This document shows, piece after piece, positions 42,957 through 56,000 of a stretch of DNA of 64,000 nt. The stretch's first letter is position 1. Every line of letters begins with the position of its first letter. The notes beneath the pieces were generated by a model. It saw only the letters and a list, made by a program, of their open reading frames with translations. It was not told where the DNA came from and did not search any database. The stretch comes from Brachionus manjavacas (lineage: Eukaryota > Rotifera > Eurotatoria > Ploima > Brachionidae), in contig JAHQIY010000027.1 of the NCBI GenBank assembly GCA_019054805.1, forward strand, positions 496,001 through 560,000, read 5' to 3'. The position numbers and the translations under genes were made by a program.

Positions 42957-45900
42957 TTAAACAGAGCTATAATTAAAATTTTCCATTCTGAACGAAAGCT
43001 GAGCTTCTCTCATAATTCTGAGCCTCGGTCCAAGAGGTATTCCCAGCGATTTTAGCCGCTCTTCACTCAAATACGGCAATTCTGTTATGGTAATGTGTTC
43101 ATGCTCAAAATTCGGCGCATACATCTTCAAACAATAAGAATAAAAAATTTTTTTTTCAATTTTTTCCTCACCTCATAATTTAACTTTTGTAAAAACAACC
43201 TCAGCATTGGCGGCTCTTGGCCAAAAAATCTAACCAGAAAACATTACTTTAATAAAGAAAAAAAGCTGGTTTACTTGGTCAATTTTTTGAGCTTCTTGGG
43301 GTTTGAGAATGTTTGGCCAAAAGATTTATTTTTGTCCATTTGCCTCTGTCGATTCAGATCTTCGAGAGGGTCAATTTTTTTATCAGCCAAAGAGTAGGTG
43401 CTTTTTGTCTGCTTTGCATAATTTGCCTGCTTCAAATTATCGTTTAGAATCGAGTTGATCAGATTTGGCTCACTTGAGCTGCGCTGGAAGTCGAACAAAT
43501 CGCTTTCACCGTTCTCATTGCTTTTTTTCATGTGTGCCCTCTTCAGGTCTTGCACCTCCCGGCCAAGTGCGTAAATCACCTCCTCAATTGACTTAATGGA
43601 CTTGAGCTCTAGGGATATTTGCGCCACTGTTTTCGCCAGAGAGGTCAAATGTGTTTCCATTCGGCCAAATCGATGCTTTAAATTGCTTTAAAAAAATTTA
43701 AAAAAAATTTAAATTTTTTTCCAAGTCTACTTTAAATCGCTTTTGTTTCGCTTCATCTTTGAATTTGCTGTTTTTGTCTCGGTTCGGCTGTAGGAGGCAT
43801 TGAATGAGGATAGACTAGTGCTTGACGATGCTCCATTTACCGAATAAATAGAGTTCTTTTCAGGGTCTATTATCCTCAACAGTTCGAAGTACATTTTTTC
43901 CAATTCTAGAAAAAAAAATTTATTTTATTTTATATTTATGTTATAACATATTTTAAAGATGGTAAAGAATTTGATACGGATAAAGATAAAGAAAAATTTT
44001 TTGGTGATCTTTTAGCAACAACCTTTGGCTCTTGATTTTGTTGAATCTGAAAATTTACCCATCGAGACTTTATTTGAAATTAGTGAACTCTTTAACATGG
44101 GTTTAGAACTAAGCCAAGTGCCAGAATGCTGGAAAATAGCAAATATAACCATGATACCTTAGACGTCTTCTCCCACTCTGATCACCACTGATCACCAAAT
44201 CGTTGATCACATAGATAATTTCAATGTTCACAAAAACTTTTTCCATGATCACGTGAATTTTTGATTTTCTAATAAAGCTTCCTAGAGCTCAAGTGTAAAA
44301 TGATGATCATGAAAATGAAAAAAAAAATTTTTAACTTTTTTAAACTTCATGCTTTTTTTATTAAAAATTATTACATTTGTATTTTGAAAAAATTCTAAAA
44401 TTTTAAAAAATGGAAAATGAAGACGAAGCTAAGCTTTACTTTAAAATTCGAGATTTTGGCTTATTATATAATGAACAAGTTTGCTTAAAAGAAAATTGTA
44501 AAAAAATGGTCAGAAGATGGATTTGAAAGCTCGTAAAAGAGATGAAACTTCTAAAAATGTTTTAATATCATGGAGATGTAATGAATTTATGAAGAATGAA
44601 AAGGGTCTAAATTTACATATTTCAAAGAAATATAGAAATAAAAATTTTTCAAAGACTTTTAAAAAATTTAAGTAAAATGTGTTTTTTTTTAATTTTTCCA
44701 TCATACGGATTGATAACAAAAAATTTAGTCGAATTTTGTACCACAAGTTGTGAGATCAACGATTTGGTGTTCACAAAATATGTGAACATCTGACCACATT
44801 TTACTCATGACCCAAAAAGTTGTTTTAAAAGAAAGAAAAAAGTATGCTGTCTATATTTTGACATTTCTAAAGCTTTTGATAGAGTTTGGCATGATGGACT
44901 TATTTACAAACTAATTAGAATCAATATTTAATTCATTGGAAAAGATCGTTTTTGTGTTAAAGATCTTTTAGAGTAAATGTAAATTGTCATCTAAACGATG
45001 AATACCCTATTAAATCAAGAGTTGCACAAGGGTCAGTAATTAGTCCACTTCTTTTTAGCATATTTATAAACGACATACCAAAAAGAAACAAAACAAACTG
45101 CCAATACTCTCTTCTTTTTGCAGATGATTTGGATATTTGTTACCCTGAATAATCACTTATTCATCATCTTGTCAACTGATGCACAAAGATAATCATACTT
45201 GTTAAGTATCTCAGAAGTTAGATGCTTCGAAATGCTGAAAATACATTCAGCACTAAGCTCACATCTTGGCTCAATTACAAGCTCGTGTTCTTGACACGAG
45301 CATAAATAAGAATTCCATTCTTAGAACTTCAGAACGTTCAATAACTTAAATAAAGCTTTTAAAGATTAAACATTGTTTTATTGTATACCGGTTGCAAATT
45401 TTTTATTTTCAAAAAATAGGAAATCTTGAAACATGATAAATAAGTACCTAAAAGAAGTTGAAAAATGGCTTTTTAAATGGAATTTGAAAATTTATGCTAC
45501 ATCATCTTTGAGAAAAAAAACTAAAATTAAATTCATAATTCATAGAAAATTTTGAATATAAATAAATAAGCTGCAAAAATTTAAATTTTTTTTTTTAAAT
45601 TTAAGGTTAAATAAATTAATCAAATTCCCTTCAAATTTTTACCACTACTCGCATAGTAAAACTATGTTCGACAAGCTAGCTTGCGGAGGCAACCTACTAG
45701 GAGGTATTGCGCTATACAAGGAAAATTATAAAAATACAAGAACTTATTTTATGCTAAAAACGACCCCATTTAAATCATACAATGCATCGTATAAGTAGTA
45801 AAAATCATTGCTCACTTCCATCGTTTGAACTATTAATAAATCTCACTGATTCACCTAAACTAACATTAACATTGATAACTCAAATAGAAAATGGACCTTG

Positions 45901-48900
45901 AAACCAAAAAAATTAGGTAATTTTTACGAATCTTTGATAAGATTAATTTAGGATTATTCTTTTTCTTGTTTTGAAGAGGATTTTTACAGGAGCGGTGAAG
46001 TTTATTGCAATTGAGAAGCTTTTAGATAAATTTTTTACCAAAAGAGAAACTTTAATTCTGCATAAGCTTAGTTTAAAGAAAATCTGCAAAAAACTCTACA
46101 AAACAGCACAAAATTATTCCTTTTAGTAAAAAATGTTATTCGATATTTTCTGAATTTAAAAAATTTCACATTCTTTTTTTTACAGTACTTTTATTTAGGG
46201 TATTTAAAAATGAAAAAAAAATTTAATCCTAAATTACTTTAGATTTAGGCATTACATTTTTTTAACTATTTGTTCTAATTTGAGTTAATTTATCCTGAAA
46301 AAATTTTTTTTAATTTTAGAAATTATAATTTTGCAAATTTTTCAAATTCAGGTCTTCTCCTAAAATTAGAAAAGTTAAAAAAACAATGAAATTATTTCTA
46401 GACTTTTTTAATTTGGTAAATTCCTAAAATGCTTACTACTCAAAAATTTTTATTCTACTGACCACTTGATATGAATACCTAGTCGTTCTTTTCAGATTTA
46501 TAATTTAGTATCTGATTTCTTGATTGCTAAGAATTAAATTTTTTTTTTCTTTAATAATTCAATTCAATCGAAGAGACTTGTGTCATTCCTATAATAAATA
46601 TAAAATTGATTAAAAGGGGTAATTATAGTTTTAATTTAATAATAAAATATTTTGAAATCCAGATCAAACTTGGTAAAAATTTTAAGAATACCTATTTATG
46701 GGTCTAGTATTTTGACAACCAAAATCTGCTAATTACAACCAAAAAACAGATTTTCACACACAATGTCTAAAAAATATTTTTTTTGTGCGCATTGAGAATT
46801 TTTACAAAAAATATTTCACATGAAAAAAAAAGATAAGAAAAATTCAAAAAAAAGTACATGAATTTTATTTCTTACAATTTTTTTATAAATATTATGCTAA
46901 ATTTCAAATTTCATAAAATGACAAAAACTCTAAATTTTGAAGAATTTAACGCTTAAATGCTTAAATGCTTAAATGTACAAAATGTGAGCATCGGTCAAAC
47001 CACAAAATGCGCCAAAAATATGGATTTTGTGTCAATAGAAATTGCTACAATTTTGGTGAATGTCCTCATCGAGGAAAGCTATGTATTTGCCTATAACATC
47101 GCGATCAACATAATAAAATTAGACTCTTAATTCATTTTTTTTTGTGTGTATATTAAAATAAAATTGATTTTATAAAAATTTTTGTAGTTTTGATCCAGAA
47201 TTTTTTTTGTGTGAAAACCAGATTTTTGGTTGTCAAAAAGCAAAAAAACTGTTTTCAATTTCAGTTTTTGCGGTGTTGTGAGTAGTAAAAGAAACCGGTA
47301 CTTAAATTCTGTTTGTAAAACTCTTTTAAAAATAAATATCGACATGGTTTAAAAGATTTTGTTTAGATTTTTTGCCAAAACTTCGACAAATTCTATTTTA
47401 TACAAATTTGTTTTTTGAAAAATATTATTAACTTCTCATATTAATTGAATGATTAATTTATTAAAAATTATAACCATATGTTTTTTTCAGCACAGTTGAA
47501 TGGCAGAATCCGTACATTAAAAGCCATGCACTAACTAGCAATGGTCCAGCTAGTGGAATCCGAGGACATCAAAGAAGATTGACCAAGCAAATGACAAGGA
47601 TCAAGATAAGAGAGAACTTTCTAACAAATCGAGTGGTGAATGCGTGGAATGAATTACTAATAGAGGTCGTAAATTTATAATCTAAAAATGAATTTAAAAA
47701 CAAATTGGATAATTTTTAGAATAATTTTTTTAAGTAAAATTTAAAATCAGACAGCTACCATAGCAAGGCTGGATATAGTATTGCTCCACAGTTAGTCTGC
47801 TGGGCAAAGTAAAATTTTTGCTCAAAAATTTTAAAAATTTTAATTAAATTGCGCATTTAATTGCATTGCATATTTATTTTTATATGCAAAGATGATTACA
47901 AGAGAACTTATTAAAAATTGTCCATCACGGTTCAACTTTATCACAAACAGGGTTGTAAACGACTGGAACCGTTTACCAAAAAATGTTGTTGAAGCAAATT
48001 CATTAAATTCCTTCAAAGCAAGACTTGATGAATGGTTTATGGTACAGAATTATGGTATTATGGTTTATGGTACAATCAGAATTTTTTTTTTTAGCTTTAT
48101 TATTTTTAATAAAGGAAAAGAGAATTAAAATAAAAGCTAATTTGTCGCCGAAAATTATTTCTACTTAAAATTCAGGTCTAATTAAAAAAATAATCTAAAG
48201 AGATTATGGAGCTTCCGTTCCGACCTTAAGAAGATATATATGAAATTTAAAAAAATTTCCAAATCATTTTACTTAACAAACTAGCCAATTTTATGAATAT
48301 TTTTTTTTGAAAACTTAAAAAATTATAATTTTTTACTCTGTTAAAAACTGTTTCTTTTTCATTTATCCAAAAAAGATTAATAAAAATAAACTCAAGTTTT
48401 TTTTTATTATAACAATAAATTTATAAAAATAAAGTAAACAAAAAGTCGTTTTGAAGAATAATTTGGGTATCTAATATCAACAATCAATAAAATATATGAT
48501 TTCATGATTTCGTTAGCCAAAAAGCCCTTGAATATTTTTTAATCCCAAAATTACAAATTTATTTTCCAAGGAAAAAATAAAACAATTATTTATTCAATTC
48601 TCTTTTTGCATTTTGTACAACCTTAGAAATAAATGAAGTTTTTTTTTTATTTTAAAATTTCTTCAAGACTTATTAATTTAGCAAACCCCAAATTTTGAAT
48701 AAATTGCCGTAAAATTTGAGATATTTCAAAATTGTAGTTTGAAATTGAGCTACGCCATTTAATAAAAAATATGAAATGACACTTTTTTTCACATTAACAC
48801 CAAATTAATAAAAAGAAAAATACCCAATACATTAAGAAATCTTTTTTGTCTCCCTCAAAAAGTTTATTTTTTACCACATTTATTTGGACAAGCCCAGAAT

Positions 48901-50051
48901 CTTAGGTTTTTAAAAATATAAAAATATTCAATTTTCACAAAAAATAAATATTTTGAAGAAAAACTAAATTACGAAATTTATTTTTCAAAAAATAGAGAAA
49001 AATTCAAACTAAAAGATATATTAAAACTTTTGAAAATATTTTTGCTTTGCAAAAAAATGGGAGTCAGGAAATTTAAAAATGTCGGGGGTCAGTTTTAGGA
49101 GGACCCGTTAAAACAGCTTCAAAAATTATTCCAGAAATACAAGATTTCAAATAAGTTGCAACGATTTACGCGAAGAGTCTAAACAAAAGATGATGGATAG
49201 ATTTTGAAGATTATTAAGAACTTTCTAATAAAATTTGGATTGTTGAGCTTAATAAACAAAGTTGGACGAAAAGTTATTGTACCTGCTATACTTTTTCAAA
49301 AGAATTGATTTGTAATCATATTCTTTTTTTGCAATACGTTTTTATTTGTGTAATGTACCAGCTCAAGCTTAAGATATAAAAATGTTCACTTAAATTCTAA
49401 AATAAAAGGAGGTCGTGTTCCAAAAAGAATAAAAATTTGTTGCAACAAAAAATTTTTTGCTTTTTTTATTCATTTTTTTGTCTCAGACTTAAAAAATTAC
49501 AAAATTATATTTTTATTGTCTTATTCATTATCTCATATATTTTTTTTGTAACATGAGTAAGCTTTTTTGATATACAATAAATAATAATTCGAAAAATGCT
49601 TCGATTTTTATTTCAACTGAAAAACATAATCATGATATCGATGAAGAAGAAAATACCAAGCTAACCAAGCTTCTAAAGCAATTCAAGAAATGGTTAATGA
49701 AAATGTCAACAAGCAAACAAAAAAAATCTAGTGTCAATATTCAAAAAAAAATAATATTTTAATATATATCTGATGTTAATTTGTATTTTTCAAATTTAAT
49801 TAAAAAGGGGTAGTTAATTTAAAAATTGTGAAAAATTAATATTTGAAGTTTTTTAATCAAAATTCGGGGTATAGATATTAAAGATCTTTCTTAAAAAAAA
49901 TAATTTTTAAATAAAAAATAACAGATAATTGAAATAATAATTCTTATTGAAAAATTATTATGAAAGAAAAACTGAAAATTTATTATTAAATTTATGTAAC
50001 AATCTATTTTAAAAATCAATTTAATCCTTCAAAAGTTAATTCAATATTATT

Positions 50052-50084
<33 letters not shown>

Positions 50085-53000
50085 TGCTACGCTTATGCGT
50101 GAAGTCTGGATTAATCAGACTGTAAGCAATATTAGTCACTCAATATGTTATCTAGTTTGTTTTTGAATAGGTCAATTGTTTTCGATTCGATTACCACATT
50201 ATGTTCAAGTTTTATCTTTATCATTTATATTTGACAAAAATAGATTTTTTTTTACCTTATAAAACGCTTATAATATATTAAAAAAACAGAAATAATATTT
50301 TCTAGAACAAAAATACTGATGTTAGTGTCAATTATTTTTTTTTAGAACAATTAAATTTAATAATGTCAAAAATGATTGAGTAGCTATTTTATTTCTTTGA
50401 TAGCTAATTTGATCTAATTGAAACAAATATATATCTAAAAAAATTTTTATTTCAATAATTAATTTAAGACCTTTTAAAGATGATTCCAACAAGATGAGTT
50501 TTTTGGTGTTATACTTAAAGGAAATTATGGAGCAAGACAATAAAAATGTCTTTTATCGAAGAAATCCCAAACAACTTATGTAATTGCAGTCGGCTAAGTA
50601 AGTTTTTATTCACCTAGCAATTCTCTAAAACTTTTACTAAATTTTATTTTAAGAACTTTTTCATATCAAAGAATTAGCAATGAACATTCCACTTAAAAGA
50701 AAGCGTCGTCCAGGTCGCCCAAAAGCTTGAACCAATGCCTTTACACGTCAGCCAAATGAAACTCAAAATGTAAATGATTTGGGTATCAGCGTATATGAAG
50801 AATCAGATTCGGACGATCCGCCTGTACAAGAGCCAATATCAAAAAAAATTTGTCTTGAAGAGACCCCAATCATTACTCCACAGCCCCAAATGAAAAAAAA
50901 CGCGGTAGACCAGTTGGATCAAAAAAATAAAAAAAAGTAAATTGAATATTATTTTTGTCTTTGTTTAATTATTTTTGTTCTAATTTGATATAAATTGTGT
51001 TACTTTTTTTATTACAATAGAAATAAAAAAATACTTTTGTTCCTTAGTTCAGTAATTTTGTTTTTTATTTCAATATTAATATCATATTAATAATTACATG
51101 CCCTTATTAAACTCTTTAAAATCTTTTCAAATTTTTTTTATGACAACTTGGTTTATATAATAAATAAATTCTAACCTTCTATTTGTTTTTTAATTTGCTT
51201 TATGTCCGAGGAAGACAAACTAGTGCTTCGACGACGCTTGGATAAATTTGGAGTTGACGTCCGATGTCCAGTACCAGGCAATTCAAGATCATCGAACTTG
51301 CCTTCAGTTATATCGCTCAAATCAGGCACATCGCTGAACTCGTCACCTAAAAAATTACTTTATAGACTAACTGAATAAAAATTAAATAAATTAGATAAAT
51401 TAAAAAAACTAATTTCCTTTTTTTGTATTCATACCACAAAAATTTTATTTTAAAAATATTCGCAGAGTTTGCAGATATCTTTTGAGAGTGAGAAAAAAAG
51501 AACAGAACTTTTTTAATTTATCTTGTTTATTTCATTAAAATGGGTAAAAAAAATATTCAACTAAAGAAAAAATTGAATTTCAATCTATATTTAAAAATAT
51601 TTCATAAAAAAAAATTAATTTAAATCGTTTGTTAGATAAATTGAAAATTTTTTGAATCAATTTTTTAGTTTTCACATTTTTATGTTGATTTGGAATTTAT
51701 TGAAAAGATAAAAAATTTAATTCTATAAAATAGAAAATCATCAGCCACCTGACAAGCCTTCAAAGTCGAATCCAGCAGAAAATGATGAAAATCTAATTGG
51801 GATTAAAGCAAATAATGATTCAAATGCTGAAGATTAAGTTAGACCAAAGAAAAGAGTTTGTTTTTCTAAATCTAAATCTGCAAAAATTCCTCGGCCACCT
51901 ACAGATACAGTCATTAGAACAACAAGATCATCTTTGGGAGCGAAAAAAATTTTATTTACAATTACTTTACTTTTTCATTCTTTTTTAATACTTATTTAAA
52001 TTGAATTATACTTCATTTTAAATATTGAACTCAATTAGATTTTAAATAAATTGCTTCTTTCTTTCCTTTTACATTTCCGAACTCATTAACTAAGACAAAT
52101 TTATTTATTTAAAAGGAGAGAAATTAATTTTTTCAGGTTATACACTTATATGATTTATAGAGCATATCGTTCGTTAGAGTACATGTCATTATTTATAGAA
52201 GAGCAGTTAAATACATCACAATAACTACTTTTTAAAGCAAAAAAATTTGCCTGTATTTAGTCTTCATTTTAATTACTTTAAAAATTTTATTGTGTTAATA
52301 GTGTTGATTTAATATTTTTGATGTTTATTTATTTAAAAAAGGAGCACATCATTCCGGTTCAACTAAAATAAATAATCTTTTTTTAAATATTTTGAGTTGC
52401 GAAGTTTATTTCAATTCAATCTTTTCAATAAGGTTAACTGGGCTGACACTTGGCACATGAAGTTTAACCAAAAGAAATGCAAAATTATGCGATTTGGCTC
52501 TAAAAGCAACCTCCATGAAAAAAGATGCTTCACACATGCATTTGTTAGAACAATCGTCCGTGGAAAGAGATCTAGGTTTCATGATAAATGGTAAGCTCAA
52601 ATGTCCTGAGCAGATAGACAAGACAATACAGACGGCAAATGGAGTATTTGCTCGGCTAAAAAACGCCTTTAAATTCTGGACAATGGACAACTTTAGAAGA
52701 CTCTCTACTGCGTATGCAAGATTGCATCTTGAATACTGTACAGTAATTTTGAATCCTCTGCAAAAGAACGACACTAAAAGGCTGGGAAAAGTCCAACCTA
52801 CCAAAGTAGTACTTGGTCTCAGAAATCTCAATTATCTCTCAAGATTAGCAAAAATATGTATCCAACTTTTCAAAATTGTCAGTAAACAAAGAATTTTTTA
52901 TCTACATGCCATCACAGTTTTAAGCAAAGCTCCAAAAGTTAATTACCCGTCGATGAATAAAACCAAGACTTTGGTTGTCAATGATTATAAAAGTGGTCAA

Positions 53001-56000
53001 AATAAATATTACTGAAACTCGGACGTATCTTGTTGTATATCACCGACACTCCATGGTCTTAATATTATTTATTAATTATATCAAGACCTAAATAATATTA
53101 ATGGGTAACATAAATGTTTAAAACAATGTTTAGTGATACGCTATCAAACAACAGTATATAACGGTTATTGTAACAGTCAATTAAAAATAATTTAATTAAC
53201 GTTTTATTTAGAATAGAATGATTCAGCTTTATTTTCTAGTTTTTATTTATAACAAGGAGAGAAACATTGACAAATTTTTTTTTACTTTAAAAATCTTTTT
53301 ATATTACATTGGTAAAAATTTTATTGACAACAATAAAAAAAAATTGTCAAAACATTTAAATGACGTTTATTTTTCAAATTGACTCTAGTATAACTGACGA
53401 ATTATCTAGTTAATTGTTATTTTAATTGACATTTATTTATATTAATTGACAAAATATCATTTTGTCTTTATTTATATCCACTTTTAATCTTTTTTTAAAT
53501 TAGACTTTTTTTTTATTTAATTTTTCTTAGTTACTTTTTTTGTCTCTTTATTTCAACATAACTTTTTTAACTTAATTTTATTTATTTATTTTTTAATATA
53601 ATTTTTTGTTATGAGGGAGCATTGGCTCGATACAGATAAACGAATAAATACATTTTTTTTGATTTAAACTCAAGCTACTTAGAGCTAAGTAATTTTCAAA
53701 TTAATAAACAACTATTAAATAAAAATCCTTTTTTTGAGAATCTACCTAACTATTTCTTCTTTTTTCCCTGAAAAATCAGACATTTTAAAATATGTACCCT
53801 GTTATTCTCTATTTCAATATATCTAATCACAATTTTCTTCTATTTTATTTTTATTTTTTTTTGTTTTATCATATTTTAACTTTATTAAATTTTTTATTTT
53901 ATTTTTTTATTTTAATCTGAAGGAGCATTAGCTCGGTACAGAAAACAAATAAATAAATAAATAACCAAGCATTAAGAACTGCACTACAAATCGTAGTGAC
54001 TTGACAGGATAAATATAATAAAAATTCTTTCATACAAATCTTGGAAATTAAATAAAAAAACACCATCGAGTATTTATAATGCTCTAATAGTGTCTTTAAT
54101 TGATCCCATCTTCTTCATCTCTAGTTTAGCTTCACATACTAATTTTCATAAATTACAAGTACACCAAAGTGTATCATATAAGGCGATTTATCACATCCCA
54201 TATGAAACACACTCAGAAATCCTCTTATTTTTCCTTGAAAATCAAAAATTGACACAATCAAAATCAGGTTTAAAAAACTCTGTATAAGATATGTTAAAAA
54301 CTGCTTTCTCTTCAAAAATGAGCTAATTTTATCACTCATAAAGGACTATGAAGATGTTTTTGGTGAGAGCTCAAGAGATCCTGAAAAAAGTCTCCCTTAT
54401 AAATTTTTGTCCATGAATTTCCACGTGAGTGACCTGCAACAGCCAAATCTTTCAATTTTCCAGAAGTTTCCCTTTCTTAATACAACCATATCTATCTGTA
54501 TGTTTTTAAATATTGTGAACCCAACTTTGTAATACTATTTATCTGTTTCACTTTCTTTTAATATACGAACAATAGCTAAAGGAGTTTCATTACTCAAAGT
54601 CTATTTAAATAATAAATAAACAATTTAATAAAAATAATTTTGAGTTATCATATGTATGGTTTAATTTTTTGTGTTTGAATTACAAAATGTATCCAATGTT
54701 GAAATTACATTGAAAAAGTGCCATATTTCAAATTTTTTTTTCAGTCTCAAATAAAAAAATAATTTTAACTTTATATTGCAAGTATAAAAAACTTTGTGTT
54801 TTGTTTATAAATTTTGACTTTGAGTTTGTGATATGATGATCCTTAAGATAATATTTGTTTAAAAACTGTGTTTTTGTTAAAATGCATGAACGTCAATTAT
54901 CACTAAACAATTGTTGTTCTGAGCACCAAATCTAAAAATTGTTTTCCTATTTTGAAATTTTTTCATCAATTTAGAAAGGAGCTAAATGAAGTATTCATAA
55001 ATAAGATAGAAAAAAAAAATCACAAAAAAAAATTCAAAGTTGGGCGGAGTAGGTAAAATTTGCAAAATATGTATGTTCCCGAAAGTCAAACACTCGAAGG
55101 GTTAACAATTTATTTTAGTTATCTTACAGTGGTGTTCCGGATTTAGTAATTTACGATAATTTACGTAAAAAATAGTAAATTTACCGAATTTTACGTAAAA
55201 TATTGTAAATTTACGTAAATTTACAAAAGTAAAAAAACGTAAATTTACTTGATTTTACGTAAAATTTGGTAAATTTCGATCATTTTACGTAAATTTATGT
55301 AAAAAAAAAAATGTCCAAAAAATTGAAATAATTTGGCACTTTTTAAAAAAAATGAATTTTTGTTATCCTTCAATATTTATATCCAAAATTATGAGAAAAA
55401 AAATTACCATAATTTACGTAAATTTTGGTAAAATGTAATCAATTTAATGGTAAAAAATAGTAAAAAATGGTAAAAATGATTATTTAAAATTTTAAATTAA
55501 TTTGAAAAAAAATTTTTATTAGGTTGGTTATAATTTTTCAAACACTTAAAGGGTGAAAAATTAATTTTAATTTTCTTTAATTTTTATGGGTATTTGAAAT
55601 TGTTAAAAGAGAAATACCAGGTCAAAAAGATCAGAGAATATTCTAAGCTATTTCTAAAGCTCCTTCAAAAATTAATGATTTAAAAATTATTTAATAGTTT
55701 ATTTATTTTTTTTTATTTTTTGAAGGAGCTTTAGAAATAGCTTAGAATTTTCTCTGATCTTTTGACCTGGTATTTCTCTTTTAACAATTTCAAATACCCA
55801 AATGCGCTCTCTACTTAAATCTTTGCCTTTCAACAAAAATAATAAAAATTAAAGAAAATTAAAATTAATTTTTCACCCTTTAAGTGTTTGAAAAATTATA
55901 ACCAACCTAATAAAAATTTTTTTCAAATTAATTTAAAATTTTAAATAATCATTTTTACCATTTTTTACTATTTTTTACCATTAAATTGATTACATTTTAC

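Noticed and set aside
42843..43055. Plus-strand frame at 42.84-43.06 kb
   Set aside because: The AT-rich first part is low complexity and the rest lies opposite the SAM-domain exon.
50054..50083. AAT/TTA microsatellite as an independent repeat
   Set aside because: It directly follows a LINE 3' UTR on the minus strand, so it is best read as the LINE tail.
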